Positions 37,195 to 46,743 of a stretch of 64,000 bases of DNA are shown here, piece by piece. How positions within the stretch are numbered: position 1 is the first letter of the stretch; the number at the start of each line of letters is the position of its first letter. The notes beneath the pieces were generated by a model that had not been told where the DNA came from, searched no databases, and worked only from the letters and a program-made list of their open reading frames with translations. Where the stretch lies: the NCBI GenBank assembly GCA_965248855.1, contig CBDFKQ010000005.1, positions 62,001 through 126,000 of the forward strand, in the 5' to 3' direction. This DNA is from CBDFKQ01 sp965248855 (lineage in GTDB: Bacteria > Bacteroidota > Bacteroidia > Cytophagales > 172606-1). A program made the position numbers and the translations under genes.

Positions 37195-39819
37195 TTATTT
37201 AGCAATTATTACTTTATAAACTCTTGTATTTCCCATTACATTTAAATAAAGTAAATGTATACCCTCTTTAATTTCATCTATGCGAAAATAAACTTTATTT
37301 AATCCCTGTTGTACGTTTATTTTTATTGTTTTTTCTGTTTTCGCGTCTAAAGCTTTTAAATCAATAATACCGGATCCATTTTTTGAAGAAAAGAAATCAA
37401 GATTTAGGCCTTCATTTGTGGGATTTGGATATAAAGATATTTGTTCTGGACTCATGACCGGATCACTTAACCCCAATATTGTTCCTGTATTGTATACATT
37501 AAATTCATTTATCGCCCACCAATATAGCTTACTTTGACCCGTTTGTTCTATTTTAATATATTGAGCGGTTTTTGAAAGAAAGGTTGCTGCGATATACCTG
37601 CCGGTGCCTGTACCGGAAGCTATGGGATTACCCCAAGTGCTTCCATCATTGGAAACATAAATATTATATTCCCTTGCATAATCAGTTATATTTTCTGCAC
37701 CTGCATCAAAGTCTATTTTATTAAAAGTTTGGGGCGATATCATATTTACAATGAACCATTGACCTGAATTTAGGTTGTTGCCTGAAGACCATTTGGTAAT
37801 TGTATCTCCATCTATGGCTTTATCGGGCGTGTCTGTTCCGGAAGAGGCGAATGCACTTGCTGTCCAGCCTGATCTTGGTAGGGCCGTAAGTGTTATCTCT
37901 GTAGCAGGATAGAGTTGCAATTTCGGAACTACTTGTCTTGTTTGATTTTTACCGGACCATTCAAGCTTTACTGATGGGCTTCCATTTTTCTGAGAATACT
38001 CCACCTTAATACTATTCATGCTTCCTGCTGTTAATGAAATAGTATCGCTATTTTCAGTTGAGATATGATCAATCCAATTATTAATTAATAGCTTTCCATT
38101 TACCCATAATCTTATACCGCCCTCGGAGATGGTATAAAAAGTATAGCGTTGCGAATACCGGGACTGAATTTTACCCATCCACCTAATAGAAAAATCAGTA
38201 GGATGGATAAGTGGAGATGGAGAATTGCCTACACCCCAATTATTATTTATACTTGTGTCTATTTCGGTTAAAACAATATTTCCCGATAAATCATTAGTAT
38301 TATAATAATTACCTCTCAAACCTGAACCGGTTCCCGGAGGAGGAAGTAAACTGCATAAATTATCCCAAGTAGATGCCGCATCTTTCCCTGTGGCACTTTT
38401 CCATCCGGCCAGATCCGTAAAGACCTGATTTGTATTAAATACATTTGTATTTGTACTGCTGTAATAAGTGTTGTTATTGCCATGAAATTCATTGGTCAAC
38501 CAATTAGTATACAAATCCCATGAAGTATCATCTCTTCTTAAATAAATATTAGAACTCGAACCTTTTGTTGTAGATATACAATTATTGGTAAAGTTAGAGT
38601 TTAATGTCCCATTTAGGGCTTTGCGATAAATCCATATTTTTCCGGGGGCTACAGATAAGTCTCCTGTTCCACCATTACCATATTTATCACTGTTGTTATT
38701 GTCAATTACGGTCCGATTCTTCCAGGTAATTTTTACTTGAGTGATTGTATTGTTTTGAATCTGACATTTATCGAAATAAAAGTTCTGAGCTGTTTCTAAT
38801 TGCACTCCGGTAGCATTATCATTTATTTTGCAATTATTTATATATACCGGCCCTTCTGCTATTTCCCATTTAAAACCCGGATCCAATCCGTCACGGTGTA
38901 TACTATGACCATTATTATTAAATTCGCAGCCGGTAAAAGTTATATTCTTTCCTGCAAGGTCATTATGGAAACCAACGCCTCCGTTATCATTAAATTTGCA
39001 ACTATTGAAAATTACATTTAACCCACTAAAGTTGATGCCTCCTGCGTATGCATCAAGTGTACCAAATGATGGCTCTCCCAGACTCCGAAGATTATTATTG
39101 AACTCACAATTATCCAACTGTGCATCAATTAAAGTAAGAAATGCACCGTTGCCATAATTATCATTAAAGTGGCAATTTATCATTGAAATATCTCTGATGG
39201 TTTGAAGATAGACTATAAAATCCTTATGACCATTTCCATTTTCTACAAAATTACAATTTTCTAATAACCAGTAACGTGTATCAGACATCGGCTCCCAACT
39301 CCCTGCGTAAATAGCAGTTTTAGTACAGCCTTTCATGGTAATATTTCGCATTACAAAATTATACTTGCCATTGATCCAGATTACCTGATCAGCTGAGCCT
39401 GTAATAATTGCTTTTCCTGCATTTTGTCCTTCAATAACAAATACAGTATTTTTAAGGTTATTATCGGAAATACCCGCCACATTTATGTCATAAGCATTAT
39501 TAAAATCTTTGTCTTGTGCTGCAGAGCGTTGAGTTATATCACCAATTTTAAGTTGGCCACCTCCCTGATCATATGTACCATCTGCAAGGCTTATTTTAAC
39601 ACCTCTCGATGCTTTAAGATTATTCATAGCTAGGTTCCATGCTTTTCCGATCGTTTGTAAAGGAGAGTTTTGAGTCCCGGGATTATTATCATTTCCTCCC
39701 GGGCTTACAAAAAAGGTTACCTGCACTTTACTTTCATCAGGTAAGGTTGGTGTCGCATATAATGAAGTACAAAAAAGGCTTAAAAATAATCCTAATTTAA
39801 TATTAAATAGCTTTTTCAT
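37195..39819 (-). CDS. T9SS-exported beta-helix protein with PA14 and F5/8C domains (beta-helix protein 1)
   Basis: An 874-residue secreted protein. Signal peptide 1-22; right-handed parallel beta-helix ~25-490 (VSPGGNDNNPGTQNSPLQTI, then repeated N-C-x-F-N-D/N-N-x-G rungs); PA14 domain ~497-635 (GNYYNTNDLSG, RLWVNGKLLINNW); F5/8 type C carbohydrate-binding domain ~640-780 (DKAIDGDTITKWSSG, YIKIEQTG); T9SS type A sorting tail ~790-874 (SLYPNPTNEGLNLDF). Beta-helix proteins of this type include polysaccharide lyases and glycosidases, but no catalytic residue can be named. It is third gene in the susC operon and a paralogue of the protein at 53927-56896. Confidence 0.88.
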   Translation of the reverse strand: MKKLFNIKLGLFLSLFCTSLYATPTLPDESKVQVTFFVSPGGNDNNPGTQNSPLQTIGKAWNLAMNNLKASRGVKISLADGTYDQGGGQLKIGDITQRSAAQDKDFNNAYDINVAGISDNNLKNTVFVIEGQNAGKAIITGSADQVIWINGKYNFVMRNITMKGCTKTAIYAGSWEPMSDTRYWLLENCNFVENGNGHKDFIVYLQTIRDISMINCHFNDNYGNGAFLTLIDAQLDNCEFNNNLRSLGEPSFGTLDAYAGGINFSGLNVIFNSCKFNDNGGVGFHNDLAGKNITFTGCEFNNNGHSIHRDGLDPGFKWEIAEGPVYINNCKINDNATGVQLETAQNFYFDKCQIQNNTITQVKITWKNRTVIDNNNSDKYGNGGTGDLSVAPGKIWIYRKALNGTLNSNFTNNCISTTKGSSSNIYLRRDDTSWDLYTNWLTNEFHGNNNTYYSSTNTNVFNTNQVFTDLAGWKSATGKDAASTWDNLCSLLPPPGTGSGLRGNYYNTNDLSGNIVLTEIDTSINNNWGVGNSPSPLIHPTDFSIRWMGKIQSRYSQRYTFYTISEGGIRLWVNGKLLINNWIDHISTENSDTISLTAGSMNSIKVEYSQKNGSPSVKLEWSGKNQTRQVVPKLQLYPATEITLTALPRSGWTASAFASSGTDTPDKAIDGDTITKWSSGNNLNSGQWFIVNMISPQTFNKIDFDAGAENITDYAREYNIYVSNDGSTWGNPIASGTGTGRYIAATFLSKTAQYIKIEQTGQSKLYWWAINEFNVYNTGTILGLSDPVMSPEQISLYPNPTNEGLNLDFFSSKNGSGIIDLKALDAKTEKTIKINVQQGLNKVYFRIDEIKEGIHLLYLNVMGNTRVYKVIIAK

Positions 39820-39851
39820 AGCTTATCGATAAATGTAATTAAGAATATTTT

Positions 39852-41351
39852 TTAATACCCATTGTTGCAAATTTTAGGGTCTCTATCTCTTTCTGACAGT
39901 GGGATTGGAAACTTAGCCCATTGTGGTTGAAAAGCGATGCCATAATTATCATTCAAGAACTTTGCAGCTCTGCCTGTACGTGTATAATGAAACCAAAGAT
40001 TAGGCTCTAGTATTAACTCCCAACGCCTTTCGTTCATTAAATCAGTAAAAAACGTTTCCCTATCACTCGAAACAACTTTATTAAGCAGTTTTGCACGAGT
40101 TCTCACCATATTCAATTGAGTGTAGGCTTCGGAAAATTTACCTTCTTCAAAAAGAACTTCAGAATAGTTTAATAAAAATTCTGCATATCTCATTGTTATA
40201 ATACTTTGACCATTGTAATAAGTAGTTTTATTGTCAATAGCAGGCCCAAGCCAATATTTAGTAGAGAAAGCGCGATTAATATAAAGAGGACCATTTGGAA
40301 TAGTAACAGTGTCAGTCATTCTCTCACCTTTATATTTTTCTCCAACTATTAACATTAATTTTTTACGCCTGTCATCACCCGGCTCATAAGATGAAGCAAC
40401 TTTGAGATTGACAACAGTTTCTCCCCATCCCCCATTAGGAGCATATTTATCACCTATGTTTCTGGGAGCGGTAAATTCATTAGCTTCGTTTCCCTGGTTG
40501 GGAGCTCCACTCCATATTGCATTATTATCCGGAACATCTCGATATTGTATTTCAAATATAGATTCAGCAGTATTTCTGGTTTGTTCTGTAAAAACTTGCC
40601 TCACATCAGGTAAAAGGCTAAACTCTCCGGAAGCGACAAGTGACTGTGATGCCGAATCGGCACCTGCCCAGTCTTTTTTATACATATAAGCGTTCGCAAG
40701 ATATGCAGTTGCAGCCCATTTCGTAGCTCGCCCGGCATTGGCCGGACCCCATCCGGCGAGATTTGGAAGATTTTTTGATGCTGTGCCTAAATCGCTTATT
40801 ACCTGATCCCAAATTTGAGGTTCCGGAGTACATGATAAACTATTCTGAGATATATCATAAGGTTTAGTTATCAATGGTACATCTCCATATGCACGTGCTA
40901 GCATAAAATAGGCAAACCCTCTTAAAAATTTAGCTTCACCTTCTATTTGTTTTTTATCATCATCAATAATGGTGGAAGGGGCGCCCGATAACCTATCTAA
41001 AATTGTATTAGTCCTTCCTATAATCCTGTAAAGTGTGCTCCAGTATTGTAAAAATTCACTATTACTATTTGAAAGAAATGTTGAAAGGTTTTTAGGTGCT
41101 CCTTGAGCAATCAAATCCTGAGATATATAACCGGGCAGGATACTCCATTGAAGACCTCCTGTACCTTCGTTAGCGCCTTGCATTTCAGTGTATGCGCCAA
41201 ACATGGCACCGTCAAAAAATGCCTTTGTTTTAAAAGCCTGAACATCGGATATTACTCCTGTTTTAGGCTCCAATTCAAGGAAGCTTTCCTTGCATGACCA
41301 TAAAATAACCAAGGTCAATATAGAAGTGATAAATATTATTACTTTTTTCAT
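39852..41351 (-). CDS. susD: SusD/RagB-family glycan-binding lipoprotein
   Basis: A 499-residue lipoprotein (LVILWSC, Cys20) with SusD hallmarks: FLELEPKTGVISD after the lipid anchor, LRGFAYFMLARAYGDVPLI in the TPR region, and the C-terminal RWELILEPNLWFHYTRTG with the final FPIPLSERDRDP. It caps the SusC barrel and binds oligosaccharide at the cell surface. It begins 64 bp after susC and precedes the beta-helix gene by 32 bp, so it is within the operon. Confidence 0.96.
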   Translation of the reverse strand: MKKVIIFITSILTLVILWSCKESFLELEPKTGVISDVQAFKTKAFFDGAMFGAYTEMQGANEGTGGLQWSILPGYISQDLIAQGAPKNLSTFLSNSNSEFLQYWSTLYRIIGRTNTILDRLSGAPSTIIDDDKKQIEGEAKFLRGFAYFMLARAYGDVPLITKPYDISQNSLSCTPEPQIWDQVISDLGTASKNLPNLAGWGPANAGRATKWAATAYLANAYMYKKDWAGADSASQSLVASGEFSLLPDVRQVFTEQTRNTAESIFEIQYRDVPDNNAIWSGAPNQGNEANEFTAPRNIGDKYAPNGGWGETVVNLKVASSYEPGDDRRKKLMLIVGEKYKGERMTDTVTIPNGPLYINRAFSTKYWLGPAIDNKTTYYNGQSIITMRYAEFLLNYSEVLFEEGKFSEAYTQLNMVRTRAKLLNKVVSSDRETFFTDLMNERRWELILEPNLWFHYTRTGRAAKFLNDNYGIAFQPQWAKFPIPLSERDRDPKICNNGY

Positions 41352-41415
41352 TTGTAAATTATTAAATTCTTAAAAAAATAAATTGAAATTCATGTATATC
41401 TAGGCTTCTTATGAA

Positions 41416-44400
41416 CTAAAATTGTACATTTAGCCCCATTGTAAATATCCTGGGGGTTGGATATCGACCAAAGTCTACTCCTGAAGTCAGAACATTTTGG
41501 GTCTGGCTACCTACTTCCGGGTCAAAACCGGTATATTTCGTAAACGTGTGTAAGTTTTGAGCCATTATGTAAATTCTGGCTCTGCTCATAGCTACCTTTT
41601 TAGCTATGGCTTCCGGTATGGTGTAACCAAGTTGAAGATTACGTATCCGAACAAATGCTCCGTTTTCAATATTAAAAGTTGAGAAATAAAGATTACTGGT
41701 AGGAATGTTATAAGAGTTGCGAGGCAATGTATTACTAGTTCCTTCCCCATGCCAACTGTTTAGAAGGTCAGAAGAAACATTATTTAAACCACCATTCGCA
41801 CCATTATGCATATGATAGGTATAAAACTTAGTCATGTTTGCAATCTGAACCCCCGATTGTCCATTAAAGAATACAGAAAAATCGAATCCTTTATATTCAG
41901 CTTTCACATTCAAACCAAAAATATATTTTGGCAAACCATTGCCTATAATTGTTTTGTCTTCAGAAGTAACTTTCCCATCGGGTGTACCTGTTAGTCCTTT
42001 ACCATCCGCTGTTGGGCCATTTAAATCTTTATAAAGTCGGTCACCGGGTTTAACGTCCAGCCCCATAGCAACCCCCTTGGCTGCATCTGCTGCATTTTGG
42101 GCTATACCGTCTGTTACATATCCCCAAAAATTCCCAATTCTTTCACCTACTTTAGTTCGCGTTTGTGAACCTCCATCGTTATAGTTGTTTCCGTCATTTA
42201 ATTGAGTGTTCTGGCCAATATATTGCTTACCTGCCAGATCAGTAACTTTATTATTTAAAGTAGAGAAATTAGCATTGAGAGAAAATTTAAAATCTCCCAA
42301 GTGTTCGTTATAACCTAAAGCAGCTTCTATTCCACTATTTTCCATAGAAAATCCATTTTTCGTAATAGCATAACCATTAACACCTGTATAAAATGGCACA
42401 TCAACCTGGCCTAGCATGTTGTAAAGCTTTTTTATATAATAATCCGTTGTGAAAGTGAATTTTCCATTGAGAAAAGAAGCATCTAAACCGAAGTTATTTT
42501 GAGATGAGCTTTCCCAGCGAATATTTTTATCTGCAGTGTTATTTGCATAATAAGCAGGTAAAGAGACACCACCAACAACATATTGAAACGTACCCCCATT
42601 AGTAGAATAAGTACTAAGATATAAATAAGGAGGAATATTTTGGTTTCCAACTACTCCGTAGCTGGCTCTTAATTTTAAATCACTTATGAAAGTAAGATTT
42701 TTAAGAAACGCTTCTTCTGAAATTCTCCAACCTACTGAAACAGAAGGAAAAACTCCATATTTATATTGAGGCCCAAAATTGGAAGAACCATCTCTACGAA
42801 TATTGGCCGTAAGAAGGTATTTACCTGCATAATCATACGATAGTCGTCCAATATAAGATGCTAAGGAATAATCATTAACGCCTGGGAATCCCTGAACTGT
42901 TCGAGTAGCCAAATCTCCGTTAGCTATCACCTGTACATCATCCGGTACGTTAGCTACTTGAGCGTAAATAAACTGTGAGGTGTTTTTTAATGCATCTGTA
43001 CCGGCTATAAGTGTAAAATTATGATTTCCGAAATTTTTAAAATAAGTAAGTGTATTTATCCAATTCCATTGAAACCCCCTATTCCAACCTTCATTATATT
43101 GAGAATTACGGAACTGCCCAACTCCATTAATTGCCTCAGGGGCTTGCTTAATACCAGCGGTATTAAAAGCGTTATCCAAAATAAGGTTTATTGTAGAACG
43201 AAACTTCAATCCTTTAATAATTTCATAATCGATGTAAGTTGCTGCCATCAATTGTTGACTTTTTTGAGGATTAGTCAAATAGTTTTTTAATGCATATACC
43301 GGGTTATTTAAACCTTTTGGGATAAAGTTACCATTCGCATTGAGCGAAGTAAAAGCGTAACCGTTCCATCCATAAAATGTTTTATCGGTCGGATCAATAG
43401 TTCCATCAGCTTTATAACCAAAATAACCATTTTGATCGGTTGTAATAGGAGACGTAGGTTGCATCCGTACTGCGTTTATAAGCGCACCATCAAACCCTGC
43501 ACGATTTGGTTCTTGTGTAACCACAAATTGTTTTTCCTGAATTGCGCCATTCAGTGTTACACCAATCTTAATTCTTGATGTTATATCAAAATCGCTATTT
43601 AACCGTGCAGTATATCGTTTGAATCCTGAAGAAACAAGAATGCCTCCCTGATCAAAATAGCCAACAGAAAATGCAGTACGTGATTTTTCTCCGCCGCCGG
43701 ATACAGAAACATTATAACTTTGAACAGTAGCCTTTTGAAAAATTGCACTTTGCCAATCACTATTAGGCACTGTGGCAGGATTACTCCAAGCCGGATTAGT
43801 TGCGTTACCGGCATTAGCTAAGTTTTCATTGGCTAATTGAGCAAACTGTGAACCATTTAAGAGACCTATTTTTTTAATAACACTCTGTGAACCCACGTAT
43901 GCATCTAAATTTACTGTGATTTTACCTGCTTTCCCTCGCTTAGTAGTTACTAAAACTACTCCATTAGTGCCTCTAGATCCATAGATAGCCGCCGAAGCCG
44001 CATCTTTCAAAACATCAATCCTTTCAATATCATTTGGATTAATATTATTAAGGGGGCTGGAGCCGGTACCGGTATTACGTGCATCATAAGGCACTCCGTC
44101 AATTACAAATAAAGGTTCACTTGAATTGTTTATGGAGCCAACACCCCTGATCCTTATAGAAACTCCTCCACCCGGCTCTCCTGAATTTTGTGTTACCTGT
44201 ACACCTGCTAATCGCCCCTGCATCGCCTGATCTAAACCGGTAACTGCTACAGAATTAATATCTTTAGTAGTTACTGAGCCAATTGCTCCGGTTATCTCTC
44301 TCCTATGTTGGGATCCATACCCTACAACAACAACCTCATTTAAACTTTTAAGGTCAGGTACCATTGTTACATTTATAATTGTTTGAGTACCAACAGGTAT

Positions 44401-44712
44401 TTCCTGTGTTGCATAGCCGATAAAAGAAAATAAAAGTATTTCTGACCCATTCGAAACATTTAATACATAGTTTCCTTCACCATCTGATGCTGTTCCGTTA
44501 GCGGATCCTTTTGATGTAATGTTTACACCGGGCAGACCTTGACCCTTTTCATCCGTAACCTTACCTGTTACAGTAAAAGCTGAAAGAATTTTATCCTTAG
44601 CATTAACGCCGTTTGCAAACGCTATTCCGGCGCATGTAAAGACAATGAAAGTCTGTATAAAAGTGACTTTCATAATGTAAATAAATTTTGACAGAGTTAA
44701 ATTTTGCTTCAT
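41416..44712 (-). CDS. susC: SusC/RagA-family TonB-linked outer-membrane transporter
   Basis: A 1098-residue transporter. After a signal (residues ~15-35) comes a carboxypeptidase-regulatory-like domain (FTVTGKVTDEKGQGLPGVNI, ~45-120), the TonB-box/plug region with GLDQAMQGRLAGVQVTQNS, IRIRGVGSINNSSEPLFVIDG and the DAASAAIYGSRGTNGVVLV block, then the barrel ending FTMGLNVQF. It lacks the N-terminal STN domain of SusC proteins that signal to FecR anti-sigma factors. It imports oligosaccharides in concert with SusD. A TTTGT-N19-GTACT element lies 108 bp upstream, and the ECF sigma gene lies further upstream on the same strand. Confidence 0.96.
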   Translation of the reverse strand: MKQNLTLSKFIYIMKVTFIQTFIVFTCAGIAFANGVNAKDKILSAFTVTGKVTDEKGQGLPGVNITSKGSANGTASDGEGNYVLNVSNGSEILLFSFIGYATQEIPVGTQTIINVTMVPDLKSLNEVVVVGYGSQHRREITGAIGSVTTKDINSVAVTGLDQAMQGRLAGVQVTQNSGEPGGGVSIRIRGVGSINNSSEPLFVIDGVPYDARNTGTGSSPLNNINPNDIERIDVLKDAASAAIYGSRGTNGVVLVTTKRGKAGKITVNLDAYVGSQSVIKKIGLLNGSQFAQLANENLANAGNATNPAWSNPATVPNSDWQSAIFQKATVQSYNVSVSGGGEKSRTAFSVGYFDQGGILVSSGFKRYTARLNSDFDITSRIKIGVTLNGAIQEKQFVVTQEPNRAGFDGALINAVRMQPTSPITTDQNGYFGYKADGTIDPTDKTFYGWNGYAFTSLNANGNFIPKGLNNPVYALKNYLTNPQKSQQLMAATYIDYEIIKGLKFRSTINLILDNAFNTAGIKQAPEAINGVGQFRNSQYNEGWNRGFQWNWINTLTYFKNFGNHNFTLIAGTDALKNTSQFIYAQVANVPDDVQVIANGDLATRTVQGFPGVNDYSLASYIGRLSYDYAGKYLLTANIRRDGSSNFGPQYKYGVFPSVSVGWRISEEAFLKNLTFISDLKLRASYGVVGNQNIPPYLYLSTYSTNGGTFQYVVGGVSLPAYYANNTADKNIRWESSSQNNFGLDASFLNGKFTFTTDYYIKKLYNMLGQVDVPFYTGVNGYAITKNGFSMENSGIEAALGYNEHLGDFKFSLNANFSTLNNKVTDLAGKQYIGQNTQLNDGNNYNDGGSQTRTKVGERIGNFWGYVTDGIAQNAADAAKGVAMGLDVKPGDRLYKDLNGPTADGKGLTGTPDGKVTSEDKTIIGNGLPKYIFGLNVKAEYKGFDFSVFFNGQSGVQIANMTKFYTYHMHNGANGGLNNVSSDLLNSWHGEGTSNTLPRNSYNIPTSNLYFSTFNIENGAFVRIRNLQLGYTIPEAIAKKVAMSRARIYIMAQNLHTFTKYTGFDPEVGSQTQNVLTSGVDFGRYPTPRIFTMGLNVQF

Positions 44713-44819
44713 AAAAAAATGCTTTATTCGTTTGTGAATGTATAATTATTCCTTATGGCATTGGTCAGATAAAGAATATTTAAAAAAAAACAAGTACGCA
44801 CGATATAGGTTGATATAAT

Positions 44820-44955
44820 AGTACTTTAGTAGTATAAATTATAACAAATTAAATGCATTTTTTTTCGAAAGAATTTTTATTGAATTATCCAATATTGATA
44901 TAATTTTAACATTTTTTTTAATTATAGATAAAAATTATGCTAATTATGTAACAAT
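44820..44955 (-). promoter_or_regulatory. Shared ECF-type promoter block, copy A (susC operon)
   Basis: On the minus strand: TTTGT (44848-44844), 19 nt, GTACT (44824-44820). Upstream are conserved tracts GTTAAAATTAT and CAATATTGGATAATT. The block aligns over ~135 bp with copies at 45870-46005 and 52725-52857. The inferred leader to susC is about 100 nt. Confidence 0.6.
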
Positions 44956-45279
44956 ACATAAGTATTTTAATAAAACGTTCACCAAATGTGAATAAGAATT
45001 TATAAACATTTTATACTGATGGCAGGAAACTAAGAGCTGCATTTTTAAGCGGCTTAAAAAGCAAATTCAATTAATATTTACAAGGTTTTTAACAAGTTGC
45101 TAGAACACGAAAAACAAAACGGCAATTTTATAAAACTTAATTTAGACCAACTGAGTTTATTTTTAACATCAACTTATCCTTCAGGTTAAGTTTTAATTTA
45201 AATATAAATCGTGCCGTAAATCATACTTATAAAAAAATTATAATTTAATTATATTTAGAGAGAATAGTACAAAAAAGGT
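44956..45279. other. Intergenic region between the susC promoter block and the ECF sigma gene
   Basis: No intact gene. A 33-codon open stretch on the plus strand (45091-45189, reading NKLLEHEKQNG ... STYPSG) has no normal start and cannot be distinguished from chance. Confidence 0.35.
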
Positions 45280-45864
45280 TTATATAAAATCCTTTAAAAT
45301 GATTTTAAGATACTTAAGGGCTTTGGTGATGTGATATTCAACAGTTTTTTCGGAAATTTTAAGTGTCTTTGCAATCTGTTTAATAGAAAAATTTTCAAAG
45401 CGACTCATTCTAAAAATTTTCTGCGATTTTAGCGGGAGTTTTGTTATTCCTTCATATAAGGCAAAGGATAGTTCATTATGTGACAGAGTTTCGTCGGTAA
45501 AGTTTATTTGTGGTATTGAAATGTTTTTTTTATAATCAACATATCGCTGCATTACATTTTGAGATCTATAAAAGTCTAAAATGGCATTTTTTATAGCAGT
45601 GAAAAGATAATTTTCCAATTGATTAATACTAAGCACCTCTCTCTTTCTCCATAATTCGATAAATAGCTCTTGTACTAATTCTTCTGCTGTTTCTTTGGAT
45701 TTAGTTTTATTGTATGCAACTCTAAAAATTCCCTTCCAATAATGATTATAGATATATGAAAATGCAACTTCGTCGCCTTTCTTAAGAGCTTCCAATAATT
45801 CTTTGTTGCTTGTTTTATAATTTGAGTGAAAAACACTCACTTTCCAATTAGCACGTTGATACAT
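45280..45864 (-). CDS. ECF-family RNA polymerase sigma factor
   Basis: A 194-residue sigma-70 factor: region 2 has YIYNHYWKGIFRVAYN, AEELVQELFIELWRKRE; region 4 has ITKLPLKSQKIFRMSRFENFSIKQIAKTLKISEKTVEYHI with a clear helix-turn-helix. It belongs to the Bacteroidota PUL-associated ECF group. The first ATG is at 45864, but a promoter-like GTACT lies only 5 bp upstream, so a GTG at 45840 (giving MSVFHSNYKTSNKELLEAL) may be the true start. No FecR-like anti-sigma gene is adjacent, and SusC has no STN domain. It likely drives the susC operon and itself. Confidence 0.92.
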   Translation of the reverse strand: MYQRANWKVSVFHSNYKTSNKELLEALKKGDEVAFSYIYNHYWKGIFRVAYNKTKSKETAEELVQELFIELWRKREVLSINQLENYLFTAIKNAILDFYRSQNVMQRYVDYKKNISIPQINFTDETLSHNELSFALYEGITKLPLKSQKIFRMSRFENFSIKQIAKTLKISEKTVEYHITKALKYLKIILKDFI

Positions 45865-45869
45865 ATATT

Positions 45870-46005
45870 AGTACTTTTATTATAAAATTTATAACAAATT
45901 TAATACATGTTTTTTAAAAAGAATTTTATCGAATTATCAAGTATTGGTATTATTTTAACCCTATTATTATAATTTAATTAAAAGTATGCAAACCATGTAG
46001 CAATT
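45870..46005 (-). promoter_or_regulatory. Shared ECF-type promoter block, copy B (sigma gene)
   Basis: On the minus strand: TTTGT (45898-45894), 19 nt, GTACT (45874-45870), with the upstream tracts GTTAAAATAAT and CTTGATAATTCGAT. Its position right at the sigma gene suggests autoregulation. Confidence 0.6.
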
Positions 46006-46743
46006 ATGCAACACTGCCGGAGACAATAAAACTTTTACTGTCATTTGATTTAGATATAATGTCAACTTTTAATTTATTGGACTTTGACTCAATTTGTGAG
46101 GAAGTTTTCAGAAATTAGAAATAACCAATTCGTTCATTATGAAAAAAACTGTTTATATGTGTAGATTGAAGGGTTAAATATTATTCGTTAGGTGTACTTA
46201 CCAGATATAAGGCCGCCTAAGTAGATGCTCAATTAAAGATTATTCTACTTACTTCAAATTAATAATAACTTTTCTGGTGGTAGGCACAAAATCAATGTTG
46301 TTTAGTTAAAATATTATAATTTATATAGTATCTTTTTTTCTACTTATTTTTTCTTACAAGTAATCTTTATTTTTTAAAATAAAAATCCTTTTTCAAGATA
46401 ATTATTTGAAATTTAAATATCGTTTTATCAATATTGATATTTTGATAATTTTGATTATAAAAATCTGCACGTTTTTTCAAATAGAATAATTTTTTACCTA
46501 ACTAAACAACCTTGGGCACAAAATATTTAAACATGAAATTTTTCATTGAATTTTATTTTAAACTTTCATGTATAAAAAATAAATTATAATTATCAGTTTA
46601 TCAATATCGGTATATTAATATTTATAATCATATATAAATCAGATATTTGATGTTTTTTTTACAAAGTAGGTTAACAATGGAAAAAAGATAAGGCTTTACC
46701 GAAACCAGATGGCATAATTTGAGTTAGTAAGTCAAATATGCTG
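46006..46743. other. Long AT-rich intergenic region
   Basis: No gene was recognised. It contains the perfect palindrome TATCAATATTGATA (46426-46439) and a related TTTATCAATATCGGTATATT (46598-46616). It separates the GH95 gene end from the sigma gene promoter. Confidence 0.5.

Noticed and set aside
45091..45189. 33-codon open stretch reading NKLLEHEKQNG on the plus strand
   Set aside because: No ATG start, an upstream stop in frame, and chance open frames of this length are common in AT-rich DNA.
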